DNA of 39,849 nt from an uncultured Sphingomonas sp. (GCA_902806275.1 CADCVY010000107.1:1-39849), one strand, 5' to 3'. Counted from the stretch's first letter, positions 29,182-38,409 are shown. Translations and numbers: made by a program. Notes: a model not told the origin generated them from the sequence alone.

Positions 29182-29213
29182 CACTACGTTTTAGTGTGTG
29201 CTACATTTGTAGC
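29182..29213. promoter_or_regulatory. Candidate BlaI-type operator (two adjacent dyads)
   Basis: CACTA-CGTTT-TAGTG (29182-29196) and GCTACA-TT-TGTAGC (29200-29213), just upstream of the blaI-like start; the second contains TACA-N2-TGTA. Confidence 0.7.
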
Positions 29214-29298
29214 GTGAGCGCAAGACCAAATCGAAGGGAAATGTGCGCAGACTGCTGTGATCATGCTAAATGCCCGCGTGCGCCTTGGGGGAAAATCA

Positions 29299-29787
29299 AT
29301 GCGAATACTAACTTGCGCGATCATTGGCGGCCTGGCGGTTTCCGCTTCGCCCGCCGCAGCCTCGTGGCAGGCAGCCAACCCTGCGGTTCAAGCCGCGGCG
29401 CGGACACCGCGCGTTGCTGCGGCACTCGCCGCCACCGAGCGGATGGATCGCGCCATCCTCACGCGCGATGCCAGGGAGTTCTCGGCGGTCTTTGCCGACG
29501 ATGCCGTGGTCAACAACCCGTTCAACCGGATTGCCCGCAAGGCTGATGCCGAGCGTAACCTCGCGACTGGCCTGATCGACTACACGTCGCTCGAACGCGT
29601 GATCGAATATGCGGCCGAGCGCGGCGAGCACGACGTGGTGCTGATGGGCGAAGAGGTGCTCACTCCGGTGGGCAAGGCCAAGTTCGCGGGCGAGAAGATT
29701 CGCCGCCGAACGACCGAAGTATGGAGCGACGCGAGCGGGCAGTGGAAGCTGTCGCTGCGACAGGCAACGATCTATCGCACCAAGTAG
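29299..29787 (+). CDS. Secreted NTF2-like (SnoaL/DUF4440-type) protein
   Basis: MRILTCAIIGGLAVSASPAAA signal peptide; RAILTRDAREFSAVFADDAVVNNPFNRI...VWSDASGQWKLSLRQATIYR typical NTF2-like pattern. An upstream ATG at 29257 is also possible. Confidence 0.75.
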   Translation: MRILTCAIIGGLAVSASPAAASWQAANPAVQAAARTPRVAAALAATERMDRAILTRDAREFSAVFADDAVVNNPFNRIARKADAERNLATGLIDYTSLERVIEYAAERGEHDVVLMGEEVLTPVGKAKFAGEKIRRRTTEVWSDASGQWKLSLRQATIYRTK

Positions 29788-29825
29788 CCGGTGCCGGTTG
29801 CCTGTTCGTGCCGGGCTGCGGGGTG

Positions 29826-29916
<91 letters not shown>

Positions 29917-30017
29917 GCTGGACCGCGTGCCGCCTATCGCCTGACGCGCCATGTCGTGCAAGGCGCGCGGTGAACCTGCTGGCGCGTTGCGGGTTAACAG
30001 CACTAGCCTCGGCTGTG

Positions 30018-31172
30018 ATGAGGAGCGTTGCGTTGCGAGTATTGGGCGGGATTGCGCTGGCGGCCGCGTCGGCGATGGCGCTGGCAACGCCGTCGGCACA
30101 GGTGCAGCAAGAAAGACCGCGGCCGCAAACGGGACAGGCTGTGCAGGTCGCCCAGGCGCAGCCGGTGACCATCCACCGTACGCAATACCCTTATGCCGCT
30201 CCGGCCCCACAGGCCGCCAGGCCCTTCGAGCAGTACAAGGCGTACCTTGCCGGCCGCGCGCGCAGCGCCGGCATTCGCGAGGCGACGATCCAGGCCGTCG
30301 TCCCTTATCTGCGGCTGAACCAGCGGGCGATGGAGCTTGATCGGGCCCAGCGTCCGACCCCTTCAAGCAACAGCAATAATCCGCCGGCCTTCGGCACCTA
30401 TCTCAACCGGCACATCACCTCGTCGCTGATCAATCGCGGCCAGGCGCGCTATTCCGCGCATTGGCCGAACCTGTCGCGCATCCAGCAGCTCTACGGCGTC
30501 GATCCTGCCGTGATTATGGCGATCTACGGCAAGGAGACGAGCTATGGTTCAGTAACGGGCAGCTTCGACCTGCTCGAGGCGCTTGCCAGCCTCGGCTACG
30601 AAGGCCGCCGGCGCCAGTTCTTCGAGGACGAGTTCCTCGCCGCGCTCAAGCTGGTCGACCAGGGCGTGCAGCGCTCGACGCTCAAGGGAAGCTATGCCGG
30701 CGCTACCGGTTTTCCGCAGTTCATGCCGACCGTCGCCCTGAGGCTCCGCGCCGATGGCAACGGCGACGGCTATGCCGATATCTGGCGCAGCGAGGCAGAT
30801 GCTTTTGCATCCGTCGCCAACTACCTGCGCGACGCCGGCTGGAAGCGCGATGTGCCGTGGGGCGTGGCGGTTCGGATCCCCCCGACGCTCAACCGGGCGG
30901 CGATCCGTTCGCTGGTCGCTCCCACCCGCTGCCCGGCGGTCTACCGGCGCCACAGCCGCTGGCTGACGGTTGCCCAATGGCGTGCGCTCGGCGTGGTGCC
31001 GACGGGCAGGACGCTTCCGGACACCGAACTTGCGAGCCTGATGGAGACACCGGGCGCCTACGCCGACGCCTATCTCCTCACCAACAATTACCGGGCGATC
31101 CTCGATTATAATTGTTCAAACTATTACGCGATGGGCGTCGGGCTGCTGGCGAACGCGATAGCGCGGCGGTAG
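30018..31172 (+). CDS. Lytic murein transglycosylase (MltB/SLT_2 type)
   Basis: IYGKETSYGSVTGSFDLLEALASLGYEGRRR, GSYAGATGFPQFMPTVALRLRADGNGDGYADIW, NYLRDAGWKRDVPWG; signal peptide. Confidence 0.93.
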   Translation: MRSVALRVLGGIALAAASAMALATPSAQVQQERPRPQTGQAVQVAQAQPVTIHRTQYPYAAPAPQAARPFEQYKAYLAGRARSAGIREATIQAVVPYLRLNQRAMELDRAQRPTPSSNSNNPPAFGTYLNRHITSSLINRGQARYSAHWPNLSRIQQLYGVDPAVIMAIYGKETSYGSVTGSFDLLEALASLGYEGRRRQFFEDEFLAALKLVDQGVQRSTLKGSYAGATGFPQFMPTVALRLRADGNGDGYADIWRSEADAFASVANYLRDAGWKRDVPWGVAVRIPPTLNRAAIRSLVAPTRCPAVYRRHSRWLTVAQWRALGVVPTGRTLPDTELASLMETPGAYADAYLLTNNYRAILDYNCSNYYAMGVGLLANAIARR

Positions 31173-31216
31173 ACGGGGACCCTAGCATTTCAATCGGGGG
31201 TTTAAGCTTTCCACCT

Positions 31217-32395
31217 ATGTCCCGCTCCATCCTGCTCGCCACTGCCGCTTCGCTCCTGTTCGCCGCCGCCGCTCCTGCTGCGGTTCCGACCTTCGACACG
31301 CCGGCCAGGACCGCGTTCCTGCTCGACCTGTCGTCGGGCGCGGTGCTCTACGCCAAGAACCCTGACGCCCGCATGCCGCCGGCATCGATGGCCAAGATGA
31401 TGACCACCGAGGTCGCGTTCGAGCTGATCGACAAGAAACAGTTGCCGCTCAACAAGAGCTGCACGGTGCGGCCGGAGACCTGGCAGAAGTGGCACGGCCC
31501 GCAGGCCGGATCGACCATGTTCCTGTCGGCCAACGAGCAGGTCAGCGTCGAGAACCTGCTGCACGGCATCGTCACCTTGTCGGGCAATGACGCCTCGGTG
31601 GTGCTGGCCGAGTGCATCGCCGGCACTGAGCAGGCCTTTGCGCAACAGATGAACGCGCTTGGCAAGCAACTGGGGCTTACCAACAGCAACTTCTGCAACT
31701 CCAACGGCTGGCCGGACGAAGGCTGCACCTATGTCACCGCGCGCGATCTCGCGACGCTTGCACGGGCGTCGGTCGAGCGGCACCCTGCGCTGTACAAGAA
31801 GTTCTACGGGCAGCCGAGCTTCACCTGGGGCAAGACCCTGGGCTCGGGCCAAGCGATCACCCAGGGCAACCGTAACCCCATTCTCGGCAAGGTCGCGGGC
31901 GCCGACGGGCTCAAGACCGGCCATACCGAGGAAGCCGGCTACGGCTTCACGGGATCGGCCGAGCAGAACGGCCGCCGCATGATAGAGGTCGTCGCAGGGC
32001 TGCCGAGCTGGAACGCCCGCGTCTCAGAGTCGACGCGATTGATGGAATGGGGCTTCAACTCGTGGACGGCGAAGCCCTTGTTCAAGGCTGGCCAGCAGAT
32101 CGGCATGGCGCAAGTGCAACTCGGCAGCGAGAGCGAAGTACCGCTGGTCGCCCCGCGCAACCTGGCGGTCACCATCCCGGCTGGGCTGGCCTCCGGCGCG
32201 ACTTCGATGAAGATCCGCTACCAAGGCCCCGTCGCGGCTCCGATCGCCAAGGGCCAGCAGATCGCCGAACTGGTGATCACCACCGGCGACACGCCGCCGC
32301 AGGTGGTGCCGCTGGTGGCCGGCGAGGCGGTCGGCAAGGCCGGCCTGTTCGGCCGCATGTGGATCGGACTGAAGCAACTCGTCGGTATGGCGTGA
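31217..32395 (+). CDS. D-alanyl-D-alanine carboxypeptidase (penicillin-binding protein 5/6 type)
   Basis: Signal peptide; PPASMAKMMT (SxxK), SGNDAS (SxN-type), DGLKTGHTEEAGYGFTGSA (KTG). Confidence 0.95.
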   Translation: MSRSILLATAASLLFAAAAPAAVPTFDTPARTAFLLDLSSGAVLYAKNPDARMPPASMAKMMTTEVAFELIDKKQLPLNKSCTVRPETWQKWHGPQAGSTMFLSANEQVSVENLLHGIVTLSGNDASVVLAECIAGTEQAFAQQMNALGKQLGLTNSNFCNSNGWPDEGCTYVTARDLATLARASVERHPALYKKFYGQPSFTWGKTLGSGQAITQGNRNPILGKVAGADGLKTGHTEEAGYGFTGSAEQNGRRMIEVVAGLPSWNARVSESTRLMEWGFNSWTAKPLFKAGQQIGMAQVQLGSESEVPLVAPRNLAVTIPAGLASGATSMKIRYQGPVAAPIAKGQQIAELVITTGDTPPQVVPLVAGEAVGKAGLFGRMWIGLKQLVGMA

Positions 32396-32406
32396 GCACA
32401 CGCTCT

Positions 32407-32482
32407 GTGCTCCGAAGGCAGGAGCCCAGTTCCTATACGAGCTTGATTGAAGGCACTGGGCCCCTGCCTATGCGCGGGCGCT
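32407..32482. repeat. REP/MITE-like palindromic element, copy 2
   Basis: GTGCTCCGAAGGCAGGAGCCCAGTTCCTATA...GCACTGGGCCCCTGCCTATGCGCGGGCGCT, clearly homologous to 3808-3883; outer right stem is degraded. Confidence 0.75.
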
Positions 32483-32488
32483 GAAAAC

Positions 32489-33109
32489 ATGCGCGGCAAG
32501 TTCATCACGCTTGAAGGCGGGGAGGGCGTCGGCAAGTCGACGCAGGCCGATGCACTCGCCGATACACTCCGGGCCCGCGGCATTGATGTGCTGGCGACGC
32601 GCGAACCCGGCGGAAGCGAAGGCGCCGAGCGCATTCGCGACTTGCTCCTGTGGGGCGCCGAGGACCGCTGGAGCATCGAAGCCGAAGCGCTTCTGTTCGC
32701 CGCCGCCCGCGCCGACCACCTCGCCAAGCGCATCCGTCCGGCGCTCAACAGCGGGCAGTGGGTGATCTGCGACCGCTTCATCGACAGCTCGCTGGCGTAC
32801 CAGGGCGGCGCCGGCGGTCTCGGGATCGACACAGTGCGCACGATCAACAAGCTGGCTATCGGAGACTGCCTCCCGGATCGCACTTTGGTCCTGGCGCTTG
32901 CCGAGGGCGGCGCTCGCGCCCGCGTGCGTGACAACGACGGCAGCGATCGCATCGGCGGCCGCCCCGACGGATACCATCAGAGTGTCGATCTCGCGTTTCG
33001 GCAGATCGCGGCCGAGGAACCGTCGCGTGTCCGGATCGTGGACGCCTCCGGTTCCCCGGCCGAGGTGACTCAGCGCCTGCTCGCCGGCATCGCGGACCTG
33101 CTGAAATGA
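32489..33109 (+). CDS. tmk: Thymidylate kinase
   Basis: MRGKFITLEGGEGVGKSTQADALADTLRARGIDVLATREPGGSEGAERIRDLLL; CDRFIDSSLAYQG. Confidence 0.97.
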   Translation: MRGKFITLEGGEGVGKSTQADALADTLRARGIDVLATREPGGSEGAERIRDLLLWGAEDRWSIEAEALLFAAARADHLAKRIRPALNSGQWVICDRFIDSSLAYQGGAGGLGIDTVRTINKLAIGDCLPDRTLVLALAEGGARARVRDNDGSDRIGGRPDGYHQSVDLAFRQIAAEEPSRVRIVDASGSPAEVTQRLLAGIADLLK

Positions 33110-34086
33110 TCCTCGGGCAGGACCGCGCGGTCGATCAGTTCGCCAGCGCTTGGGCGACCCGCAAGCTCCATCATGCGTGGCTGCTCGCCGGTCCCAAGGG
33201 CGTCGGCAAGGCGAGCTTCGCGCTTGCGGCGGCTCGCCGGGTGCTTGCCGATGCCGCCGGCCCCGTCGCGGACCTCCCAGGTCTTGGGACCTCCGGGGAC
33301 CACCCGATCGTCAAGCTGATCGCGGCCTGCAGTCATCCCGACATGCGCTGGCTGCAGCGCTTGCCAAAGGAGCGGGGGGAGGGATTGGCCCGCAACATCA
33401 GCGTCAAGCAGGTCCGCGAGCTCGCAGAGCTGTTCGACCTCAGCCCGGCGATGTCGCAATGGCGGGTAGCGGTGATCGACACCATCGACGAGCTCGAGCC
33501 GTCCGCCGCCAACGCGCTGCTCAAAATGCTCGAGGAGCCGCCGCCCAACAGCATCTTCTTCCTCGTCAGTCATGCGCCGGGTCGTTTGCTGCCAACGATC
33601 CGGTCGCGCTGCAGAAAGCTTGATTTCCAGGCGCTTGGCGATGCCGCCGTGACGTCGATCCTGACCGCCGAGGCTCCGGACACTGCAGCCGCCGAGCGCC
33701 AGCGGATCATCGCCATGGCGGGCGGCTCGGCGGGCCGGGCGCTGGCCTTTGCCGAGCTCGACCTCGCCAAGCTGGAGGACTCCGCCTCGGCCATCCTGAG
33801 GCAGGGCGACCCGACCAACGCCCGGCGTTCTGCACTGTCCGCGGAATTGGGCAAGAAGGGCGCCGCCGAGCGCTACGCTGCTTTCCTCGACCTAGCGCCG
33901 TCACTGATTGCGCGCGAAGCGCGGCGGCTCGAAGGCTCGCCACGCGAGCGCGCGCTCGAAGCTTACTCGCGGGCCCGCGAGCTTGCCGGCATGGCGCCGC
34001 GCCTGTCGCTGGACCCGGCCTCGACCGTGTTCCAGCTGGGCGGCATCCTCGCCAACGTGGCGGAGCCACCTTCCTTGAAGCGCTAG
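33106..34086 (+). CDS. holB: DNA polymerase III subunit delta'
   Basis: ILGQDRAVDQFASAWATRKLHHAWLLAGPKGVGKASFALAAAR; NALLKMLEEPPPNSIFFLVSHAPGRLLPTIRSRC. Confidence 0.95.
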   Translation: MILGQDRAVDQFASAWATRKLHHAWLLAGPKGVGKASFALAAARRVLADAAGPVADLPGLGTSGDHPIVKLIAACSHPDMRWLQRLPKERGEGLARNISVKQVRELAELFDLSPAMSQWRVAVIDTIDELEPSAANALLKMLEEPPPNSIFFLVSHAPGRLLPTIRSRCRKLDFQALGDAAVTSILTAEAPDTAAAERQRIIAMAGGSAGRALAFAELDLAKLEDSASAILRQGDPTNARRSALSAELGKKGAAERYAAFLDLAPSLIAREARRLEGSPRERALEAYSRARELAGMAPRLSLDPASTVFQLGGILANVAEPPSLKR

Positions 34087-34111
34087 GCGGCGCTCGCTAG
34101 GGCGCTCGGAC

Positions 34112-35623
34112 ATGGCCGAGCCCTTCTACATCACGACGGCGATCAGCTACCCGAACGGGCCGCCGCATATCGGCCACGCCTATGAAGCGATCGCCGCGGA
34201 CGCCATCGCCCGCTTCCAGCGCAGCCGCGGCCGCGACGTCAAGCTGGTCACCGGCACTGACGAACACGGGCTGAAAATGGTCCAGACGGCACGTGGGGAA
34301 GGCCGCGACACTCTTGAGTTCGCCGATGAAATGTCCGGCCATTTCCGTGACATGTGTGCACGTCTGAACATTGCATATGATGATTTCGTGCGCACGTCCG
34401 AACCGCGCCACCACGACGCCAGCATTGCCATCTGGAAGGCGATGGAAGCTGCCGGGGACCTGTACCTCGACCGCTATGAGGGCTGGTATTCGGTGCGCGA
34501 CGAAGCTTTCTACGATGAAGGCGAACTGGTGGCAGGCGAGGGCGAGGAAAGGCTGTCGCCCCAGGGCACTCCCGTGGAATGGACTGCGGAGGAAACCTGG
34601 TTCTTCCGCCTGTCGCGCTACGCAGAGCCGCTACTGGCGCTCTATCGCGACAACCCGGAGTTCATCCGACCTGAGAGCCGCCGGAACGAGGTGATGCGCT
34701 TCGTCGAGGGCGGGCTCAAGGACCTTAGCGTCTCGCGCACCAGCTTCGACTGGGGGGTTCCGGTGCCCGGCTCCCCCGGTCACGTCATGTACGTTTGGGT
34801 CGACGCCCTCACCACCTACATGACCGGGGTCGGCTACCCGCAGAAGGAGGGCGAATTTTCCAGCCGCTGGCCGGCCGATGTCCACCTGATCGGCAAGGAC
34901 ATCGTCCGCTTCCACGCCGTCTACTGGCCGGCGTTTCTGATGTCGGCGCAGCTGCCGCTGCCCCGCCAAGTGTTCGCCCATGGATTCCTGCTCAGCCGTG
35001 GCGGCGAGAAGATGTCGAAGAGTCTCGGCAACGTCGTCGATCCAATGGCGCTGGCCGAGCGGTTCGGAGTCGATGTTCTGCGCTACTTCCTCTTGCGCGA
35101 GGTCACCTTCGGGCAGGACGGCAGCTACAGCGCCGAAGCGATCGTTGCCCGCGCCAATGCCGAGCTCGCCAATAGCTTCGGCAACCTTGCGCAGCGCACT
35201 TTGTCGATGATCCACAAGAACTTGGGCGGTATTCTTCCGATGGCCGGGGAAGCTCCCGAGGATATCGAGCTGCGCGCCCGGGTGACAGACGGCATTGTTA
35301 CTCTGACCGCGGAGTTCGAGCGCTTTGCTTTTTCCGCTGGCCTGGAAGCCTGGATGCAGGCGGTGTTCGCCTGCAACGCCTATGTCGATGCCCAGACGCC
35401 CTGGGCGATGCGCAAGACTGACCCGGCGCGGATGGCGGCGGTGCTTGGGACTTTGATCGGTGCAGTTCGCGCGCTGGCAGAGGCGGTTGCGCCGATCATC
35501 CCGGCGTCCGCCGAGAAGCTGCTAGCGGTGCTCGACGCTGGCCGGGACGGGTCGCCGATCCCGCAGCCGACCCCCCTGTTTCCGCGCCTCGACCTCGAGG
35601 CTGACGAGGAAGCGGCGGCGTGA
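34112..35623 (+). CDS. metG: Methionyl-tRNA synthetase
   Basis: YITTAISYPNGPPHIGHAYEAIAADAIARF; LSRGGEKMSKSLGNVVDP (KMSKS). Confidence 0.98.
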   Translation: MAEPFYITTAISYPNGPPHIGHAYEAIAADAIARFQRSRGRDVKLVTGTDEHGLKMVQTARGEGRDTLEFADEMSGHFRDMCARLNIAYDDFVRTSEPRHHDASIAIWKAMEAAGDLYLDRYEGWYSVRDEAFYDEGELVAGEGEERLSPQGTPVEWTAEETWFFRLSRYAEPLLALYRDNPEFIRPESRRNEVMRFVEGGLKDLSVSRTSFDWGVPVPGSPGHVMYVWVDALTTYMTGVGYPQKEGEFSSRWPADVHLIGKDIVRFHAVYWPAFLMSAQLPLPRQVFAHGFLLSRGGEKMSKSLGNVVDPMALAERFGVDVLRYFLLREVTFGQDGSYSAEAIVARANAELANSFGNLAQRTLSMIHKNLGGILPMAGEAPEDIELRARVTDGIVTLTAEFERFAFSAGLEAWMQAVFACNAYVDAQTPWAMRKTDPARMAAVLGTLIGAVRALAEAVAPIIPASAEKLLAVLDAGRDGSPIPQPTPLFPRLDLEADEEAAA

Positions 35624-36399
35624 CGCTGATCGATAGCCACTGCCACCTGAACTACGACGGTCTTCGCGAGCGCGAGAACGAGGTGCTCGAGGCCGCCCGC
35701 AACCGGAGCGTCGCCGGCTTTCTCAACATCTCCACGCGGCAGCGAGAGTGGGATGACGTCATCGGAGCGGCCGAGCGCAACTCCGACGTTTGGGCGAGCG
35801 TGGGTGTTCATCCCCACGAAGCGGACGCTCATCCCAACCTTGGCGCCACGGCGCTTGCCGAAGCGGCGCAGCATCCGCGGGTGATCGCCATCGGCGAATG
35901 CGGGCTCGATTATTATTACGACAAGTCCGACCGCGCCGTGCAGCGCGACCGCTTCGAAGCGCATATCGATGCCGCGCGGCAAACTGGCCTGCCACTGATC
36001 ATCCACACCCGCGATGCCGAAGAGGACACGGCGGAGATCCTCGGCGCGGCGGTGCGTGCAGGGGGCATCACCGGAGTCCTCCACTGCTTCACAGGATCGG
36101 CGGAGCTGGCGAAAAGGGGCCTGGATATCGGCTTCCTGATCTCGCTGTCGGGGATCGTTACCTTCAAGAACGCTCGCGATCTCCAGGACACCGCCAAGGC
36201 GATCCCGCTCGACAGCCTGCTGGTCGAGACCGACGCCCCGTTCCTCGCACCGGTGCCCAACCGCGGCAAGGTGTGCGAGCCGGCCTTCGTCGCGGACACC
36301 GCCGCTTTTCTGGCCGGGCTGCGCGGCGACGATCCGCACGATTTTGCTGCGGCGACAACCGCCAACTTCTTCCGGCTGTTCCCCCGGGCGAGCGCGTGA
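35620..36399 (+). CDS. tatD: TatD family metal-dependent hydrolase
   Basis: LIDSHCHLNYD, GVHPHEAD, IGECGLDYYYDKSDRAVQRDRFEAHIDAARQTGLPLIIHTRDA, LVETDAPFLAPVPNRGK. Confidence 0.96.
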   Translation: MTLIDSHCHLNYDGLRERENEVLEAARNRSVAGFLNISTRQREWDDVIGAAERNSDVWASVGVHPHEADAHPNLGATALAEAAQHPRVIAIGECGLDYYYDKSDRAVQRDRFEAHIDAARQTGLPLIIHTRDAEEDTAEILGAAVRAGGITGVLHCFTGSAELAKRGLDIGFLISLSGIVTFKNARDLQDTAKAIPLDSLLVETDAPFLAPVPNRGKVCEPAFVADTAAFLAGLRGDDPHDFAAATTANFFRLFPRASA

Positions 36400-37160
36400 A
36401 GGCACGGATGCTGGGCTGCGGGACGTCGACCGGCGTTCCCAGGATCGGCAACGACTGGGGCCGGTGCGACCCCGCCGAGCCGCGCAACGCCCGCCTGCGA
36501 TCGTCGATCCTGGTCGAAAGCGCCAACGAAAAGCTGCTGGTCGATTGCGGCCCCGATCTGCGCCAGCAGCTGCTTGCGGCCCAGATCGGGCGAATAGACG
36601 CAGTGATCATCACCCATGACCACGGCGACCACATCCATGGCATCGACGAGCTGCGGCCGATTGCGCAAGCGCTGGGCCACCCGGTGCCGGTTCTGAGCAC
36701 CGCCGGAACGCTCGCCAGCCTGGCCAGACGCTTCGCCTATGCCTTCGCCGCCGATAGCTTCTACCGTCCGATCGCCGAGGCGCACGAGATGGAACGCGAG
36801 TGGCGGTTCGGGGATGCCAACATACGCATCGTCGAGCAGCCGCATGGCGGCCAGACCTCACTCGGCCTGCGCTTCGACGAGGGCGAGCGCTCACTGGTTT
36901 ATGCCATAGATTACAGCGACATGACGCCAGCCATGATGGCGCTTTATGAAGGCGCCAACGTGATGATCAGCGACTGCCTGACGCGGCAGCCGCACCCCAC
37001 CCACGCGCATCTCGACGGGGTGCTCGGCTGGGCTCGGGAATTGCGGATCGGACACCTATATTTAAGCCACATGGGCAATGGGCTCGACTATCGAACGCTC
37101 GTGGCCGAGCTGCCGGACTGGGCGGAGACGGGCTTCGACGGGCTGGAGATCACCTTGTGA
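36396..37160 (+). CDS. MBL-fold metallohydrolase (PhnP-like)
   Basis: GTG at 36396: MLGCGTSTGVPRIGNDWGRCDP...; IITHDHGDHIHGIDELRPI; HAHLDGVLGWARELRIGHLYLSHMGNGLDY. Confidence 0.93.
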   Translation: MKARMLGCGTSTGVPRIGNDWGRCDPAEPRNARLRSSILVESANEKLLVDCGPDLRQQLLAAQIGRIDAVIITHDHGDHIHGIDELRPIAQALGHPVPVLSTAGTLASLARRFAYAFAADSFYRPIAEAHEMEREWRFGDANIRIVEQPHGGQTSLGLRFDEGERSLVYAIDYSDMTPAMMALYEGANVMISDCLTRQPHPTHAHLDGVLGWARELRIGHLYLSHMGNGLDYRTLVAELPDWAETGFDGLEITL

Positions 37161-37738
37161 GCGGCGACGAGGCACCGCGCGCGCTCTACCTCGTGCTCCT
37201 GCTGATGCTGGTCGCAGCATCGCTGATCGGCATGCGCCTGCCGGCCGGCAAGGTGGTCAAGATGGCGCTCGCCTGGGTCGCCATTTTCGCCGCCGGTTTC
37301 GCGCTGTTCGCCTTCCGCGACGATTTCGGCGCCCTCGGGCAACGGCTGCGGGCCGAGGCGACCGGCGAGCCGATCGCGAGCGGGGAGGAGCTGCGTATCC
37401 CGATCTCCGGAGACGGGCACTTCTGGGTTCAAGCGGACGTCAACGGGAGGCCGGCGCGCTTCCTGATCGACAGCGGCGCCTCCATCACCACCATCGGCGG
37501 CGAAACCGCCCGCGCGGCCGGCATCCGTCCAGGCATCCGCGTGCCGGTCAACACGGCCAACGGCACCGTGGCCATGGCCCGCGGCTCCGCGGAGCGCTTC
37601 TCGGTCGGCTATATCGACCGCGCCGACTTCACGGTACATGTGAGCAGCAGCGACGCCACCAATGTCATCGGCATGAACTTCCTGTCGTCGCTGCGCGGCT
37701 GGAGCGTCGAGGGCAATTACCTGGTGCTTCGGGCGTGA
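37157..37738 (+). CDS. Membrane-anchored retropepsin-like (clan AA) aspartic protease, copy 1
   Basis: Two N-terminal hydrophobic helices, then DGHFWVQADVNGRPARFLIDSGASITTIGGETA...NVIGMNFLSSLRGWSVEGNYLVL. Confidence 0.9.
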   Translation: MSGDEAPRALYLVLLLMLVAASLIGMRLPAGKVVKMALAWVAIFAAGFALFAFRDDFGALGQRLRAEATGEPIASGEELRIPISGDGHFWVQADVNGRPARFLIDSGASITTIGGETARAAGIRPGIRVPVNTANGTVAMARGSAERFSVGYIDRADFTVHVSSSDATNVIGMNFLSSLRGWSVEGNYLVLRA

Positions 37739-38322
37739 CGAACAGCCTGCAACTCGGCGGGCTCTACGTCCTGATGGCGGTCATGCTGATCGCCGGCACC
37801 CTGATGTCGCGCCGCGAACCCCGGGCGCAGATGATCCGCACCGCGCTCGCCTGGCTGGCGATCTTTGGCGCCGGTTTCGTGCTGTTCACCTTTCGGGACA
37901 ATATAGGCTGGGTGGCCCAGCGCCTGAAGGCGGAAGCCGTCGGCACGCCGGTAAGCCAAGGCCGCGATACCCGAATTCCGATGGCCATGGACGGCCATTT
38001 CTGGGTCGAAGCGCGGCTCAATGGCAAGCCGGTGCGCTTTCTGGTCGATAGCGGCGCGACGGTCACCACCATCGGCCGGGCGACCGCAACCCGCACCGGC
38101 GTGCGGATGTCGCGCCGCCGCAACCAGCTGGCGCGCACCGGCAATGGCATCATCCCCGTCGCCAGCGGCAAGGCCGATGAGCTTCAGGTCGGCGGCATCC
38201 TGCGGCGCGACGTCACGCTGCAGGTCGCCGATGCGGAGAACCTCAACGTCCTTGGCATGAGCTATCTGTCGTCGCTCAGCCGCTGGGGCGTCGAAGGCCG
38301 CTGGCTGGTTCTCGTCTCGTGA
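37735..38322 (+). CDS. Membrane-anchored retropepsin-like (clan AA) aspartic protease, copy 2
   Basis: GTG at 37735; DGHFWVEARLNGKPVRFLVDSGATVTTIGRATA...NVLGMSYLSSLSRWGVEGRWLVLVS; clear paralogue of copy 1. Confidence 0.9.
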   Translation: MTNSLQLGGLYVLMAVMLIAGTLMSRREPRAQMIRTALAWLAIFGAGFVLFTFRDNIGWVAQRLKAEAVGTPVSQGRDTRIPMAMDGHFWVEARLNGKPVRFLVDSGATVTTIGRATATRTGVRMSRRRNQLARTGNGIIPVASGKADELQVGGILRRDVTLQVADAENLNVLGMSYLSSLSRWGVEGRWLVLVS

Positions 38323-38409
38323 TTGCGTCTGCACTTTACATAATGCATATTATCATACTTGCAGATGCGAGCGGGCGAGAGCCCCTCGGCCGCCGGCGCG
38401 AGGCTTCCC

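Noticed and set aside
38335-38362. AT-rich CATAATGCATATTATCATA upstream of mazG as an operator or promoter
   Set aside because: Only a 5-bp arm dyad and no recognised motif; may simply be promoter DNA.
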